Of a stretch of DNA of 36,420 nt, positions 17,800-27,028 are shown one piece after another. The stretch is from Methyloglobulus sp. Lineage in GTDB: Bacteria; Pseudomonadota; Gammaproteobacteria; Methylococcales; Methylomonadaceae. The notes beneath the pieces are model-generated. The model worked only from the letters and a program-made list of their open reading frames with translations, had not been told where the DNA came from and did not search any database. The stretch lies in the NCBI GenBank assembly GCA_013141505.1, contig JABFQX010000050.1, positions 1 through 36,420 on the forward strand, read 5' to 3'. The stretch's first letter is position 1. Each line of letters starts with the position of its first letter. The translations under genes were made by a program, and so were the position numbers.

Positions 17800-18222
17800 T
17801 TAGACATGATGCCCATAATCATCAACAAAGTAAAAGTCAATATCAAAACACAAACCAAGTTGAGCTGCTTGCCGAATTTGCTCACGATCAAAATGCATAC
17901 CATGCCCGCTTGGAGGGAAATAGCCTACACACTGAAGAGTTAGATCATATTCAACCCAAAGCTGGCGAAGCGCATCGGCCTTGGGATGCAACCATGTAAA
18001 TAAAGATTGAATATGCATCTCAAGAGGCTGTTTGTCATCCAACCCACTACTCATACTCCAACTCATGAACTTGCAAGGTTTTCCGCTTTGCGGATTTAAG
18101 TCACCAACATTCCAAGCCTCTGAGGGTTTGAACTTAAGAATTTCGGTAATTTGTTCATGCGTCCCTGGGCCGGTAATATGAAAATAAGCATATTCTCGTG
18201 TTGTAAGTGGTGGCGATGTCAT
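17800..18222 (-). CDS. DUF4279 domain protein
   Basis: 140 residues, covering the whole DUF4279 family length. Visible family features are an opening YAYFHITG strand, the IT-x-x-L-x-x-KPSEAWNVGD segment (about 25-40), KFMSWSMSSG, a PLEMHIQSLFTWLHP helix, and LCFDIDFYFV near the C-terminus. The biochemical function of the family is unknown; many members sit near toxin or defence genes, but here the neighbours are ctaB and an M16 peptidase operon. Probably cytoplasmic, with no signal peptide. The start at 18222 fits the domain boundary. Confidence 0.75.
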   Translation of the reverse strand: MTSPPLTTREYAYFHITGPGTHEQITEILKFKPSEAWNVGDLNPQSGKPCKFMSWSMSSGLDDKQPLEMHIQSLFTWLHPKADALRQLWVEYDLTLQCVGYFPPSGHGMHFDREQIRQAAQLGLCFDIDFYFVDDYGHHV

Positions 18223-18315
18223 AAATGTCTATCAATACAAATAATCCTATAGAATACAGTGAACCAAACATTAATCAAACAGTCCGAAGCGCTAACGAAT
18301 AACAATGAGGGAGTT

Positions 18316-19671
18316 ATGAAACTAAATTTACTCTGCGCCGCCATGCTTTGTCTGCCAATGGTATCGGCACATTCCGCCACCAAAACATCCGAACACGTCT
18401 TGGCTAATGGCCTGAAAGTGTTGGTCAAAGAAGACCATCGCTCACCTGTCGTGGTATCGCAAGTCTGGTATAAGGTCGGTTCGAGCTATGAGCCCGGCGG
18501 TATTACTGGCATTTCGCACATGCTGGAACACATGATGTTTAAGGGTACGGACAAACATGCGGTCGGTGAATTTTCCCGGATTATTGCCGAAAACGGCGGC
18601 GATGAAAATGCCTTTACCGGCCAGGATTACACCGCTTATTTCCAGACGATGGCTGCCGATAAACTGCCGGTCAGCCTGGAACTGGAAGCTGACCGGATGC
18701 GTAACCTGCATTTGTTGCCGGAAGAATTGAAAAAAGAACTCCAGGTCGTCACCGAAGAACGCCGTATGCGTACCGAAGACAACCCCCAAGCCAAAATGCA
18801 GGAGCATTTCAATGCGATGGCGTATACCAACAGCCCTTACAAGCATCCGGTGATTGGTTGGCCTGCGGACATTGCGGCTTATTCCGTAGAAGATTTGCAG
18901 GCTTGGTACCAACGCTGGTATGCACCGAATAATGCCACTCTAGTTGTCGTGGGAGATGTCAAGGCCGACGATGTTTTTGCCTTGGCAGAAAAATATTTCA
19001 GCGCACTCAAAACCAGCGAGATCAAACCGCTTAAACCGCAAACTGAAATTGAACAATTAGGTGTTCGCAAGATGACGGTGAAAGTCCCGGCGAAACTTCC
19101 GTCTATCGTCATGGGTTACAAGGTACCTGCTCTCAAAACCGCAGAACATGAATGGGAGGCTTATGCGCTTGAAGTATTGGCTGGCGTACTCGATGGCGGC
19201 AGCAGCGCCCGATTAACATCTGGTCTAGTACGTGGCAAACAAATTGCCGTCGCCGCAGGTGCGGGCTATGTGCTGACTTCACGATTGGCTGATTTGTTTG
19301 AACTGGAAGCCACGCCCGCAGAAGGCAAGACGGTGGCGGATATGGAAACTGCCTTAAAAGCTGAAGTCACCAAATTGCAAAAAACACTGATCAGCGATGA
19401 AGAACTGCAACGCATTAAAGCGCAAGTTTTAGCCAGCGCGGTCTATGAGCGCGATTCTAACTTTTACCAAGCCATGCAACTCGGCATGTTGGAAACCGTG
19501 GGTTTGGGTTGGCAAAGGGCGGATGAATATGTCAGTAAAATTAATCAAGTGACTGCCGCACAAGTGCAGGAAGTCGCCCTTAAATATTTGGTTGAAGATC
19601 ACCTCAACATTGCGTACCTGGAGCCACAGGCAATCAATAAAACTACGACCAACGTAAAAGGAGGGAAATAA
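18316..19671 (+). CDS. M16 family zinc metallopeptidase, active subunit
   Basis: About 451 residues from the ATG at 18316, chosen because GAGGGAG precedes it and a clean signal peptide follows (cleavage near VSAHSA); an upstream in-frame ATG at 18259 has neither. The inverted zinc motif HxxEH is H68-M-L-E71-H72, with the distal Glu near 148 in QVVTEERR. The C-terminal M16 inactive domain follows (about 200-430). Pitrilysin-like peptidases degrade peptides in the periplasm. It is followed, with a one-base stop/start overlap, by a paralogue lacking the zinc motif; such pairs form heterodimers in which one chain carries the metal site. rsmD follows as a third gene. Confidence 0.92.
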   Translation: MKLNLLCAAMLCLPMVSAHSATKTSEHVLANGLKVLVKEDHRSPVVVSQVWYKVGSSYEPGGITGISHMLEHMMFKGTDKHAVGEFSRIIAENGGDENAFTGQDYTAYFQTMAADKLPVSLELEADRMRNLHLLPEELKKELQVVTEERRMRTEDNPQAKMQEHFNAMAYTNSPYKHPVIGWPADIAAYSVEDLQAWYQRWYAPNNATLVVVGDVKADDVFALAEKYFSALKTSEIKPLKPQTEIEQLGVRKMTVKVPAKLPSIVMGYKVPALKTAEHEWEAYALEVLAGVLDGGSSARLTSGLVRGKQIAVAAGAGYVLTSRLADLFELEATPAEGKTVADMETALKAEVTKLQKTLISDEELQRIKAQVLASAVYERDSNFYQAMQLGMLETVGLGWQRADEYVSKINQVTAAQVQEVALKYLVEDHLNIAYLEPQAINKTTTNVKGGK

Positions 19672-20993
19672 TGGTGTTTAAATTTATTGGCTTCATGCTG
19701 GTTTTAGTCAGCCAACTTAGCTTTGCTACTGCGAAAATAGAACATTGGCAAACTTCAAAAGGTAGCCGGGTTTATTATGTGCAAGCTGACGCTTTGCCGA
19801 TGGTGGATATACAAGTGGTTTTCGATGCCGGTAGCGCAAGGGATGGGCAGCAATTCGGCCTGTCTGCTTTGACATCGGCTTTACTGGATGCGGGTGCGGG
19901 AAAATGGAACGCCGACCAGATAGCTTTGCGTTTTGAAAGTGTCGGCGCCAATTTTGGCACCGGCGTATCCAGCGATATGGCAACCCTCAGCTTACGTACC
20001 TTGACTGAACCAGCGCTGTTCGACAAAGCCTTGGAAACGATGCATGTCATCCTGACCAACCCCAAGTTTAACAAAGCTGATTTCTTGCGCGAACAGAACC
20101 GCACACTGTCAGGAATCAAACAACGGGAAGAATCACCGGGCGAAATCGCCAGCGAAGCCTTTTCCAATAAGCTCTATGGCAAGCACCCCTATGCCCACCC
20201 GGATTCCGGTGTTATGGCAACTGTAAGTAAGTTAAAAACGGCAGATCTTGTACAATTTTATAAAAAATATTACGTGAGTAATAATGCACTGGTGGTCATC
20301 GTCGGCAATTTAAGCAAACAGCAAGCCGAACAAGCGGCAGAGAAGTTGCTAGATAACTTGCCTGTCGGACAAAAACCCGAACCACTGCCTGATGTAAACA
20401 TGCCCACCCAAGCGACGCAGGAACACATTGACTTTCCATCGACACAAACGCATGTCCTGGTCGGACTTCCCGGATCTTACCGGAAGGATCCTGATTATTT
20501 CGATTTATATGTGGGCAATCACATTTTGGGCGGCAGCGGGCTGGTATCCAAGTTGTTTGTTGAAGTCAGGGAAAAACGGGGGCTGGCTTACAGCGCATCA
20601 AGCTCTTTCGCGCCGATGCTAAAACCGGGACCATTCACCGTCAGCCTGCAAACCCGCAACGACCAAACCAAGCAAGCGCTGGAAGTCCTGAATACGACGT
20701 TGGCTAATTTCATCAATAAAGGCCCTAGCCAAGCCGAACTGGATGCTGCCAAAAAGAACATCATCGGCGGTTTTCCGATGCGTTTTGATACTAATAAAAA
20801 GCTCGCAGGTTATGTCGCGATGATTGGTTTTTACGACATGCCACTGGATTATCTCGATACTTTCCAGCAAAAAATCGAAGCAACCAGTATTGCTTCTATC
20901 ACTGAAGCCTTCAAAAAGAAAATAGCTATCAAACTATTGCAAACCGTTACTGTCGGGAACAGCAAATCGGCGAATGCTGAAAAACCAAATTAG
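19671..20993 (+). CDS. M16 family peptidase-like protein, inactive partner subunit
   Basis: 440 residues with a signal peptide (about residues 1-21). Both M16 domains are recognisable (VVFDAGSARDGQQFGLSALT near 45-65; KKYYVSNNALVVIVGNLS near 200; GLAYSASSSFAPM near 300). At the position of HxxEH it reads GLSALTSALL, so zinc ligands and the catalytic Glu are absent. In two-gene M16 systems this type of subunit binds substrate and completes the chamber of the active partner. GGAGG lies before the ATG, and the start overlaps the previous stop as TAATG, so it is translationally coupled. Its 3' end overlaps rsmD by 20 bp. Confidence 0.92.
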   Translation: MVFKFIGFMLVLVSQLSFATAKIEHWQTSKGSRVYYVQADALPMVDIQVVFDAGSARDGQQFGLSALTSALLDAGAGKWNADQIALRFESVGANFGTGVSSDMATLSLRTLTEPALFDKALETMHVILTNPKFNKADFLREQNRTLSGIKQREESPGEIASEAFSNKLYGKHPYAHPDSGVMATVSKLKTADLVQFYKKYYVSNNALVVIVGNLSKQQAEQAAEKLLDNLPVGQKPEPLPDVNMPTQATQEHIDFPSTQTHVLVGLPGSYRKDPDYFDLYVGNHILGGSGLVSKLFVEVREKRGLAYSASSSFAPMLKPGPFTVSLQTRNDQTKQALEVLNTTLANFINKGPSQAELDAAKKNIIGGFPMRFDTNKKLAGYVAMIGFYDMPLDYLDTFQQKIEATSIASITEAFKKKIAIKLLQTVTVGNSKSANAEKPN

Positions 20994-21534
20994 GATTATC
21001 GGCGGCGAATGGCGTAGCCGTCAAATCAGCTTTTGCGATGTCCCCGGACTCAGGCCGACTCCGGCCAGAGTCCGGGAAACCTTGTTCAACTGGTTGCAAT
21101 ACGACATTCCTGGCAGTCGTTGCTTGGATTTATACGCCGGTAGCGGTGCCTTGGGTGTTGAAGCTGCATCACGCGGTGCCCATGCCGTCGTACAGGTTGA
21201 GCAAGACAGCAGTGCTTGCCGTGCCTTGCATGAAAACACCGTTAAGCTCGATGCAACTCAGATTAAAATCGTCCAGAGTGACGTATTTCGCTACCTTGCC
21301 GAAAACAACGCCGAACCCTTTGATATTGTTTTCCTCGACCCACCTTTCGGCAAAAACCTGATTCTGCAAACCTGCAACTGGCTAGAGGAAAAAGGCTGGT
21401 TGAACAATCAAGCCCTTATCTACGTTGAAACCGAAAGCAAAAATAAAGCCTGTGAAAGCGTACCTTGTAATTGGCAATTGCTAAAACGGAAAACGGCGGG
21501 TGAGGTGCAGTTTCAATTGTTTAAGCGTTCATAG
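20974..21534 (+). CDS. rsmD: 16S rRNA (guanine966-N2)-methyltransferase
   Basis: 186 residues, typical length. Uses S-adenosylmethionine to methylate G966 of 16S rRNA on the assembled 30S subunit. Family landmarks: RIIGGEWRSRQISF at the N-terminus, LRPTPARVRETLFNWL (27-41), the SAM-binding motif I LDLYAGSGALG (51-61), and the catalytic DPPF at 122-125 (N6/N2 amino-methylase motif IV). It overlaps the upstream M16 gene by 20 bp and is therefore the third gene of that operon. The gene after it is convergent. Confidence 0.95.
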   Translation: MLKNQIRIIGGEWRSRQISFCDVPGLRPTPARVRETLFNWLQYDIPGSRCLDLYAGSGALGVEAASRGAHAVVQVEQDSSACRALHENTVKLDATQIKIVQSDVFRYLAENNAEPFDIVFLDPPFGKNLILQTCNWLEEKGWLNNQALIYVETESKNKACESVPCNWQLLKRKTAGEVQFQLFKRS

Positions 21535-21564
21535 CCTGATTTTGCAGATCCAAAAAGACAGAGA

Positions 21565-22437
21565 TTAAAAGCCCGCATTTTTGATTTTTTCTTTTATGAT
21601 TTTAGCAACCGCATGCCAATTGGGTGAATTGTGGACACTGCCCATGATGACAGTGAAATCCTTATTGCCTTGGACAAGAACATTCCAGTAGCGTTGAAAA
21701 AATTTAAATTGGAAATAGCCCAGCAACCCCCATTTTATGTATATAAAATCCACATCCCCTGGATAGGTTGCCAGTTTGTATTTGTTGTCGAGTAACGGTT
21801 CCGCTTGTTTTTGTGTAACCGTACCTTGGCTCACAAGGTTTCTTGCCCACTTAAGCGGTTTAATCACAAAATATTGCCATTTATTGATCAAGATTTCTTC
21901 TATGCATCGTTTTGGGTCAACAGCAAATTGTTTGCGTCGGCTGACCAATTTTTCCCGAGTCCTGAACGCTTCTCTGGCCAATAAAAGCCAGTAATCCGCC
22001 CTGGTCACATCAACTTCAAACATCACCAATAGTGCAACCTTGTAGTCATACAGGTGCATATTCCTGGCGACTTCGTAGCTAATTAATCCAGCTTCACAAA
22101 AGCCGCCCAACAAATAAGGGCCATTGGGTTGCGATTTAACGATTTCCGCAGTGTAATATTTCCCTAGTGCAGTGATCGTTTCCTCGGTGGGTGGCAAAAC
22201 ACCAAAAGTACCGCAAAAGCAATAAATTGATCTGTCGTACCCCATCTTTTTATAAAAACCGGGCAGTGTATCGGGAGTGCCGCACCAAAACAGGGGAATT
22301 CCGTCACCACCTTCATGAACTTTAATTAATAAGGAACCTTCTGTAGCCCTGCTACCTTCCCAAGCATCAGTCAGAATAAGAAACCTGCGGTAGATTTTGG
22401 AGGGTAGCCTGTATTCAAAAAGATCAGAGTTCTTCAT
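21565..22437 (-). CDS. Stand-alone thioesterase-like alpha/beta hydrolase with Cys nucleophile
   Basis: 290 residues, no signal peptide. It resembles the thioesterase domains of polyketide and non-ribosomal peptide synthases: a strand with IPLFWCGTP (about 47-55), then PNGPYLLGGFCEAGLISYEV (104-123), the nucleophile elbow, here with Cys114 in place of the usual Ser, and a C-terminal His candidate (H269 or H275 in GSVHNSPNWH). Cys-type thioesterases of this family exist. It would hydrolyse an acyl thioester from CoA or a carrier protein. No synthase or carrier protein is visible in the window; the nearest possibly related gene is the acyl-CoA-dehydrogenase-like gene at 23252. Convergent with rsmD. 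Confidence 0.7.
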   Translation of the reverse strand: MKNSDLFEYRLPSKIYRRFLILTDAWEGSRATEGSLLIKVHEGGDGIPLFWCGTPDTLPGFYKKMGYDRSIYCFCGTFGVLPPTEETITALGKYYTAEIVKSQPNGPYLLGGFCEAGLISYEVARNMHLYDYKVALLVMFEVDVTRADYWLLLAREAFRTREKLVSRRKQFAVDPKRCIEEILINKWQYFVIKPLKWARNLVSQGTVTQKQAEPLLDNKYKLATYPGDVDFIYIKWGLLGYFQFKFFQRYWNVLVQGNKDFTVIMGSVHNSPNWHAVAKIIKEKIKNAGF

Positions 22438-22543
22438 TGATAGATAAAATTACTTAAATTTGACTTAAATTGGCTTACGAGGATATTGTAGTATTTAACG
22501 TATTGAATTTTCAACTAGGTATGAATACCTATAAGACGATTGA

Positions 22544-22978
22544 TTATGCCTGAATTTTTTTGCGAAAATGGTAAAAAACAATATCCATGCGTTCGCGCAA
22601 GTAGAATCGGTGGGCATCATGGCGCTGCACACCAGAGTCCAGATGCAATTCTTTGCAGCCCGATTCTCTAGCATATTCAGTCGCCCAATCGAGCAATATT
22701 TTGCCATAACCTAAAGATCGGGCGTTTTCATCAGTAACCAGATCATCGATGTATAAATATTGCCCACCAACCAGCGATTCGCTAACCCGGAATCCCATGG
22801 CAGCTTTTGGCGTATCGCTAGAAGTGAGAAAAACCAAGGTGTAATTTGCTTTTGTTTGCAGCCTTTTAATCAGGCTAACATAATCTTCATCCACCAAATG
22901 CGGCCTGAGTTGGTGCATAACTGCAAAAGTGGATTTTATCTCATCGTCAGTCGTTGCTATTTTTATATTGTAAGTCAT
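22544..22978 (-). CDS. GNAT family N-acetyltransferase
   Basis: 144 residues, a single GNAT domain. The acetyl-CoA-binding motif A is ARSLGYGKILLDWATEYA (R-x-x-G-x-G form), preceded by the strand YLYIDDLVTDENA and followed by GCKELHLDSGVQRHDAHRFY, the usual motif B. It transfers an acetyl group from acetyl-CoA to an amine of unknown identity. Cytoplasmic. It stands alone between two genes that could act on acyl thioesters, with gaps of about 100 and 270 bp, so it need not be functionally linked. Confidence 0.85.
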   Translation of the reverse strand: MTYNIKIATTDDEIKSTFAVMHQLRPHLVDEDYVSLIKRLQTKANYTLVFLTSSDTPKAAMGFRVSESLVGGQYLYIDDLVTDENARSLGYGKILLDWATEYARESGCKELHLDSGVQRHDAHRFYLRERMDIVFYHFRKKIQA

Positions 22979-23251
22979 TTTGTTATTGGGAGTTTAATGC
23001 CGCCCTTTAGTAAGAAATGGTTTATATCAACCAATCATCGTGCTGCCATTTTATAGGTGTTTTGGGTTTAAATTAAATTTTTTTATCCACTTCACAGAAT
23101 TTTTACTAGACTTTAGACTGAACGCAGTGCTGGTGATATTATGAGAGCTAAAAGGTTGTGCAATAGCGTAGATATAAATTTGACACACCCAAAAAATCAG
23201 GATTACTCAACTTGCCCCTTAAAACCTTTAACACTTTGGTGAAACTAAATT

Positions 23252-24427
23252 ATGTCACATAGCTATTCAGATTTTGAATCACTTCATGCTGCTGTTCGGA
23301 AAATAGCCACTGAAGTTGCCGGAGTTCACGCTGTTGATGTTGACAAAAATGCTCGCTTCCCTTCGGAAACGATTGCCGCTTTGAAAAGTAAAGGCGTTTT
23401 GTCGGCACCTATCCCAAAAGAGTTAGGCGGTGCTGGCTGCAACATGAGAGAACTTGCCTTGCTTTGCTCAACCTTGTCCGGCTCGTGTGGTTCGAGTGGC
23501 ATGGTCTTGGCGATGCATTATATTCAAGTCGGTTGTATCGCAAGGCACAGTGACGGCAGTGGTTTTTTTGAAGCCTACCAGCGGGAAATCGTTGCCAAGC
23601 AATTATTGCTTGCTTCTATTACCTCAGAAAATGGTACTTTTGGTGATACCCGTTCAAGTATCTGTGCTGTTGAGCGTCAAAATGGTCGATTTATTTTAAA
23701 TAAGCAAGCCACGACAGGTTCTTACTGTCAACATGCCGACGGTATCTTGGTGACGTGTCGAAAAAATGCCGATGCGGTTAAAAGTGATCAGGTTTTGGTT
23801 TTGGTGCGTAAAGAAGATGCGGTTTTAACCCAAACATCAACTTGGGATACGATGGGTATGAGAGGAACCTGCAGCCCCGGTTTTGATTTGGAGTCATCCG
23901 GTTTGGAAGAGCAAATATTACCAGTTGACTATGCCGACATTTCGGCTGAAACCATGGTGCCTTATTCGCATATTTTGTGGTCGGCACTTTGGTGGGGCAT
24001 TGCCGCCGACGCAGTCGGTAAAGCCTCATCCTATGTGCGTTCAGTGGCCCGTAAGAATCCGGGCAGCGTACCACCTTCGGCCAACAGGCTGGCTGAGGTT
24101 TCGGTTCATCTGCAATCCATGCGCCACAATTGGCTAGCATTAGCCGATGATTTTGATAAAATTACTGCCCGCCATGACGGCAATAAGGAACTTCGCGATA
24201 TGGGCTGGGCGCTCAAAATGAATAACCTTAAAATCGGAACATCAGACATGGCGCCACAAATCGTGCATCGTGCCTTACAGATAATCGGTATTTTGGCCTA
24301 CAAAAACGACAGTCCTTACAGCTTGAATCGACAGTACCGAGATGTTTTATCGGCTTCATTGATGATATCAAATGAGCGTGTTCTCAGCAAAAGTGCTTCT
24401 TTATTGTTGGTATTTAAAGATGAGTAA
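23252..24427 (+). CDS. Acyl-CoA dehydrogenase-like flavoprotein
   Basis: 391 residues with the three-part acyl-CoA dehydrogenase fold: an N-terminal helical domain (1-115; GVLSAPIPKELGGAGCN near 50), a middle beta domain (116-220; ITSENGTFGD and FILNKQATTGSYCQHADGIL), and a C-terminal helical domain (230-391; LQIIGILAY, then YRDVLSASLMISNERVL). The flavin-binding features are plausible. The usual catalytic Glu in the 'YEGT' loop is absent; the loop reads LMISNERV. This fits a divergent subfamily that may not do simple alpha-beta desaturation. GGTGA lies about 9 nt before the ATG. No electron-transfer flavoprotein or CoA ligase gene is adjacent. Confidence 0.85.
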   Translation: MSHSYSDFESLHAAVRKIATEVAGVHAVDVDKNARFPSETIAALKSKGVLSAPIPKELGGAGCNMRELALLCSTLSGSCGSSGMVLAMHYIQVGCIARHSDGSGFFEAYQREIVAKQLLLASITSENGTFGDTRSSICAVERQNGRFILNKQATTGSYCQHADGILVTCRKNADAVKSDQVLVLVRKEDAVLTQTSTWDTMGMRGTCSPGFDLESSGLEEQILPVDYADISAETMVPYSHILWSALWWGIAADAVGKASSYVRSVARKNPGSVPPSANRLAEVSVHLQSMRHNWLALADDFDKITARHDGNKELRDMGWALKMNNLKIGTSDMAPQIVHRALQIIGILAYKNDSPYSLNRQYRDVLSASLMISNERVLSKSASLLLVFKDE

Positions 24428-24732
24428 GCGATTTTTAAATACCAAAATCGTCTAAGCATTTGACATATAAACAGTTGTTGTGAAACAATGTAGGTAGAAA
24501 TTTAGAAATGCGCCAGTTCTGTTAACGGATTGGTGCATTTGCCAAGTTCATATCCTATCAAAACAATCAGCCCGCTAGTTTTCTCCAGCCATTTTTTGGC
24601 TTGTTAAATTTTTGTCGTTTAGGCTGAAATTTGACAGTCTCTTTTCTGACAATGCTCAAGCACATTTTACTGCGCCACTCGTAGTGGTGTAGAAATTGGT
24701 GTGTAAGGCGTTTTTGTATACTCAATAAATTC
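24428..24732 (+). other. Intergenic region and rhlE leader
   Basis: About 305 bp. A short hairpin CGATTTT / AAAATCG (24429-24435, 24444-24450) directly follows the dehydrogenase stop and may be a weak terminator. Near 24680 a small CCAC-TCGTA-GTGG hairpin lies in the presumed rhlE leader. No Shine-Dalgarno is visible before the rhlE ATG. No gene is seen. Confidence 0.45.
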
Positions 24733-26055
24733 ATGACATTTTCTACACTCGGCTTGTCCGAACCTTTAATACGTGCGGTTAGCGCACAAGGCTACACAAC
24801 CCCAACCCCTATTCAGGCACAAGCCATTCCAGCGGTATTGTCTGGTCGGGATTTGATGGCTGCGGCTCAAACCGGCACCGGAAAAACAGCCGGTTTTACC
24901 TTGCCTTTATTACAACTTTTAGCCAATGGTGAGCCGGTGCAGCCCAATAAGGTACGCGCATTGGTGTTAACGCCAACCCGCGAACTGGCGGCGCAAGTCG
25001 GTGAGAGTGTTGCCACTTATGGCAAGCATTTACCTTTGCGTTCAGCAGTGATTTTCGGCGGTGTTTCCATCAATCCACAAATGATGGCCTTGCGCCGTGG
25101 TGTTGATGTTTTGGTCGCGACACCCGGTCGTTTGCTCGACTTATACAACCAGAACGCGGTCAAGTTTTCGCAATTGGAAATCCTCGTGCTGGATGAAGCC
25201 GACAGGATGCTGGACATGGGCTTCATCCGCGATATTCGGAAAATCATGGCGTTGTTGCCGAAACATCGGCAAACATTGATGTTTTCAGCCACATTTTCGG
25301 ATGAAATTCGTGGCCTAGCGCAAGATTTATTAAATAACCCCGCTTTTGTCGAAGCCAGTCCCCGTAATGCGGCGGCCAACACGGTCATGCAATGGGTGCA
25401 TCCGGTTGATCAAAGCCGTAAAACGGAACTATTAAGCCATTTAATCCAGCATCACGATTGGGAACAAGTATTGGTGTTCACCCGCACCAAGCACGGTGCT
25501 AACCGGGTTGCTGAAAAGCTGGGACGTGATGGTATCAAAGCTGCCGCAATCCACGGCAACAAGAGCCAAGGTGCACGGACTAAGGCATTGGCGGATTTTA
25601 AGACCGGTAATGTGCGTGTGCTAGTGGCAACGGACATCGCTTCTCGTGGTCTGGATATCGATCAATTACCGCAGGTTGTCAATTTTGATCTGCCCCATGT
25701 TGCCGAAGATTATGTGCATCGAATTGGCCGGACTGGTCGTGCCGGTGCTAACGGGCAAGCGGTGTCTCTAGTCAGTATTGATGAACGGCAGCAACTGGTC
25801 GGCATCGAAAAACTCATCAGGCAATCCCTGCCACGCAACATAGTGATTGGTTTTGAGCCAGATCCCAATGCGCCATTAACACCGGTAGAAAAGTATTCGC
25901 GCGGCTCAGCCAGAAGACCGCCTGCAAAACCAAGCGCTGGCTCGCCGGCCGGGAAAGCAGCAACGCCCAAAAAACCGCTACCGCATCGGTTGCAACCGCC
26001 GAAACATGCCCCCAAAAGTAATAAAGGTCGTAGCCAACAGGGTCAGCAGACGTAA
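24733..26055 (+). CDS. rhlE: DEAD-box ATP-dependent RNA helicase, RhlE type
   Basis: 440 residues. The helicase motifs occur in order: Q motif [11 protein letters not shown] (23-33), Walker [10 protein letters not shown] (44-52), PTRELA near 82, TPGRLLD near 131, DEAD at 154-157, SAT near 184, then the second RecA domain with [20 protein letters not shown] and [11 protein letters not shown] basic, Pro/Lys-rich tail (about 385-440) is typical of RhlE. It unwinds short RNA duplexes with ATP in ribosome assembly and mRNA turnover. The long leader without a visible ribosome binding site could be regulatory, as for other cold-inducible helicases, but that is inference. Confidence 0.93.
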   Translation: MTFSTLGLSEPLIRAVSAQGYTTPTPIQAQAIPAVLSGRDLMAAAQTGTGKTAGFTLPLLQLLANGEPVQPNKVRALVLTPTRELAAQVGESVATYGKHLPLRSAVIFGGVSINPQMMALRRGVDVLVATPGRLLDLYNQNAVKFSQLEILVLDEADRMLDMGFIRDIRKIMALLPKHRQTLMFSATFSDEIRGLAQDLLNNPAFVEASPRNAAANTVMQWVHPVDQSRKTELLSHLIQHHDWEQVLVFTRTKHGANRVAEKLGRDGIKAAAIHGNKSQGARTKALADFKTGNVRVLVATDIASRGLDIDQLPQVVNFDLPHVAEDYVHRIGRTGRAGANGQAVSLVSIDERQQLVGIEKLIRQSLPRNIVIGFEPDPNAPLTPVEKYSRGSARRPPAKPSAGSPAGKAATPKKPLPHRLQPPKHAPKSNKGRSQQGQQT

Positions 26056-26150
26056 GCGACGTTGCTTAAATTGTAGGGCTACGAAATGTGCTAGCTTAAA
26101 AAGAGCCGTGACATGAAAAAGCTGCCAGCCGTGTTTTATTTATAACGCGC

Positions 26151-26186
26151 TATGCCTTGCCTACAAAACTCCGTAGGCAAGGCATA
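26151..26186. repeat. Perfect 14-bp inverted repeat (hairpin)
   Basis: TATGCCTTGCCTAC (26151-26164) and GTAGGCAAGGCATA (26173-26186) are exact complements around the loop AAAACTCC. No T-run follows on either strand, so it is not a standard terminator. It lies about 95 bp after the rhlE stop. Confidence 0.8.
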
Positions 26187-26360
26187 ACCACAAGCGAAGG
26201 CAGATTTATAACTTTAATCCTCGTAATTCGCCTTTAATTCTATGGGGTATTCATAAAACTGCGTGTAATTGCGGTATTATGTAGCAACCGCACAAAGCTC
26301 CTAGCGGCATAACACCCTAGAATACACTTGTTTTTTATCAACTTCAAAAGCAGGTGTCCC

Positions 26361-26810
26361 GTGTCCGAATCCCACGTTGTTTCCGGCCTAGTCGCCAAGC
26401 GTTCCGAATTGGCAGGGCATATTGAATCCTGTAAGGCTGAGTTAATCCGCTTACAAGGCGCAGTGGCGCACCTGAACTACACCATCAAGCTGTTTGCCCC
26501 AGAATACGACTTACGCACCATCCAGTCTAAGCGCACCAACACCCGTAATCAATATTTTCTGTCCAGTGAAGCCCAGCGCACAACCTTGGAAGTGATGCGC
26601 GAATCTGAAAGGGAAATGAGTAGCCGAGAGCTTGTTGAAGCCATACTGGAACGTAAAGGCATAGAAGCAACAGCGACGGTGATAGCCCAAGTGCAAAGGA
26701 GTATCATAGGGATTCTTCGCCGCTTAGAAAAGCGTGGAGTTGTCGTAATGTCAACCGATGAAAGCGACCTTATTAAAGGCGGAACTCACCCGCTTGGGCA
26801 TCGGTTATGA
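26361..26810 (+). CDS. Hypothetical protein with winged-helix-like C-terminal half
   Basis: About 149 residues from the GTG at 26361, preferred because AGG precedes it and the ATG at 26328 would add an unlike hydrophobic FFINF start. The N-terminal third is helical and probably coiled coil (VAKRSELAGHIESCKAELIR). The second half has MSSRELVEAILERKG, QVQRSIIGILRRLEKRGVV and a following VVMST strand, the order of a winged helix-turn-helix. No enzyme motif is present. It overlaps the next gene, in another frame, by 53 bp, so the pair is likely one unit. Function unknown; a DNA-binding or accessory role is inference. Confidence 0.6.
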   Translation: MSESHVVSGLVAKRSELAGHIESCKAELIRLQGAVAHLNYTIKLFAPEYDLRTIQSKRTNTRNQYFLSSEAQRTTLEVMRESEREMSSRELVEAILERKGIEATATVIAQVQRSIIGILRRLEKRGVVVMSTDESDLIKGGTHPLGHRL

Positions 26811-26961
26811 AGGCCTAATTGAAAAGCTCAAGGCCATTGGCGTGGATGAATCCTATAATAAAGGCATTGCTGCCAAGATCAATCGCGGCACGTTTAGCTT
26901 CGCCTTTTTCATGCAGTGCATGAAGGCCATTCACCAAAAGACAGTGCGCCTTGAAGACTAA
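26758..26961 (+). CDS. DUF6471 domain protein
   Basis: 67 residues, matching the whole small DUF6471 domain: LKAELTRLGIGYEGLIEKLK, then INRGTFSFAFFMQCMKAI, and KTVRLED at the end. The pattern resembles a compact helix-turn-helix (lambda-repressor-like) domain, so DNA binding is plausible but unproven. The start lies inside the preceding gene in a different frame (53-bp overlap), which suggests coupled translation. It ends 67 bp before the convergent small wHTH gene of the defence region. Confidence 0.7.
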   Translation: MKATLLKAELTRLGIGYEGLIEKLKAIGVDESYNKGIAAKINRGTFSFAFFMQCMKAIHQKTVRLED

Positions 26962-27028
26962 CATTAAAACAAACGGTGTGTTGGTCGCCGTGTAAAGCCA
27001 TTAACTTAGTGAATAAGTAATCCAGCCG

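Noticed and set aside
17703-17903. Minus-strand 66-residue hydrophobic frame upstream of ctaB
   Set aside because: It overlaps the DUF4279 gene in another frame, has no ribosome binding site and no family likeness.
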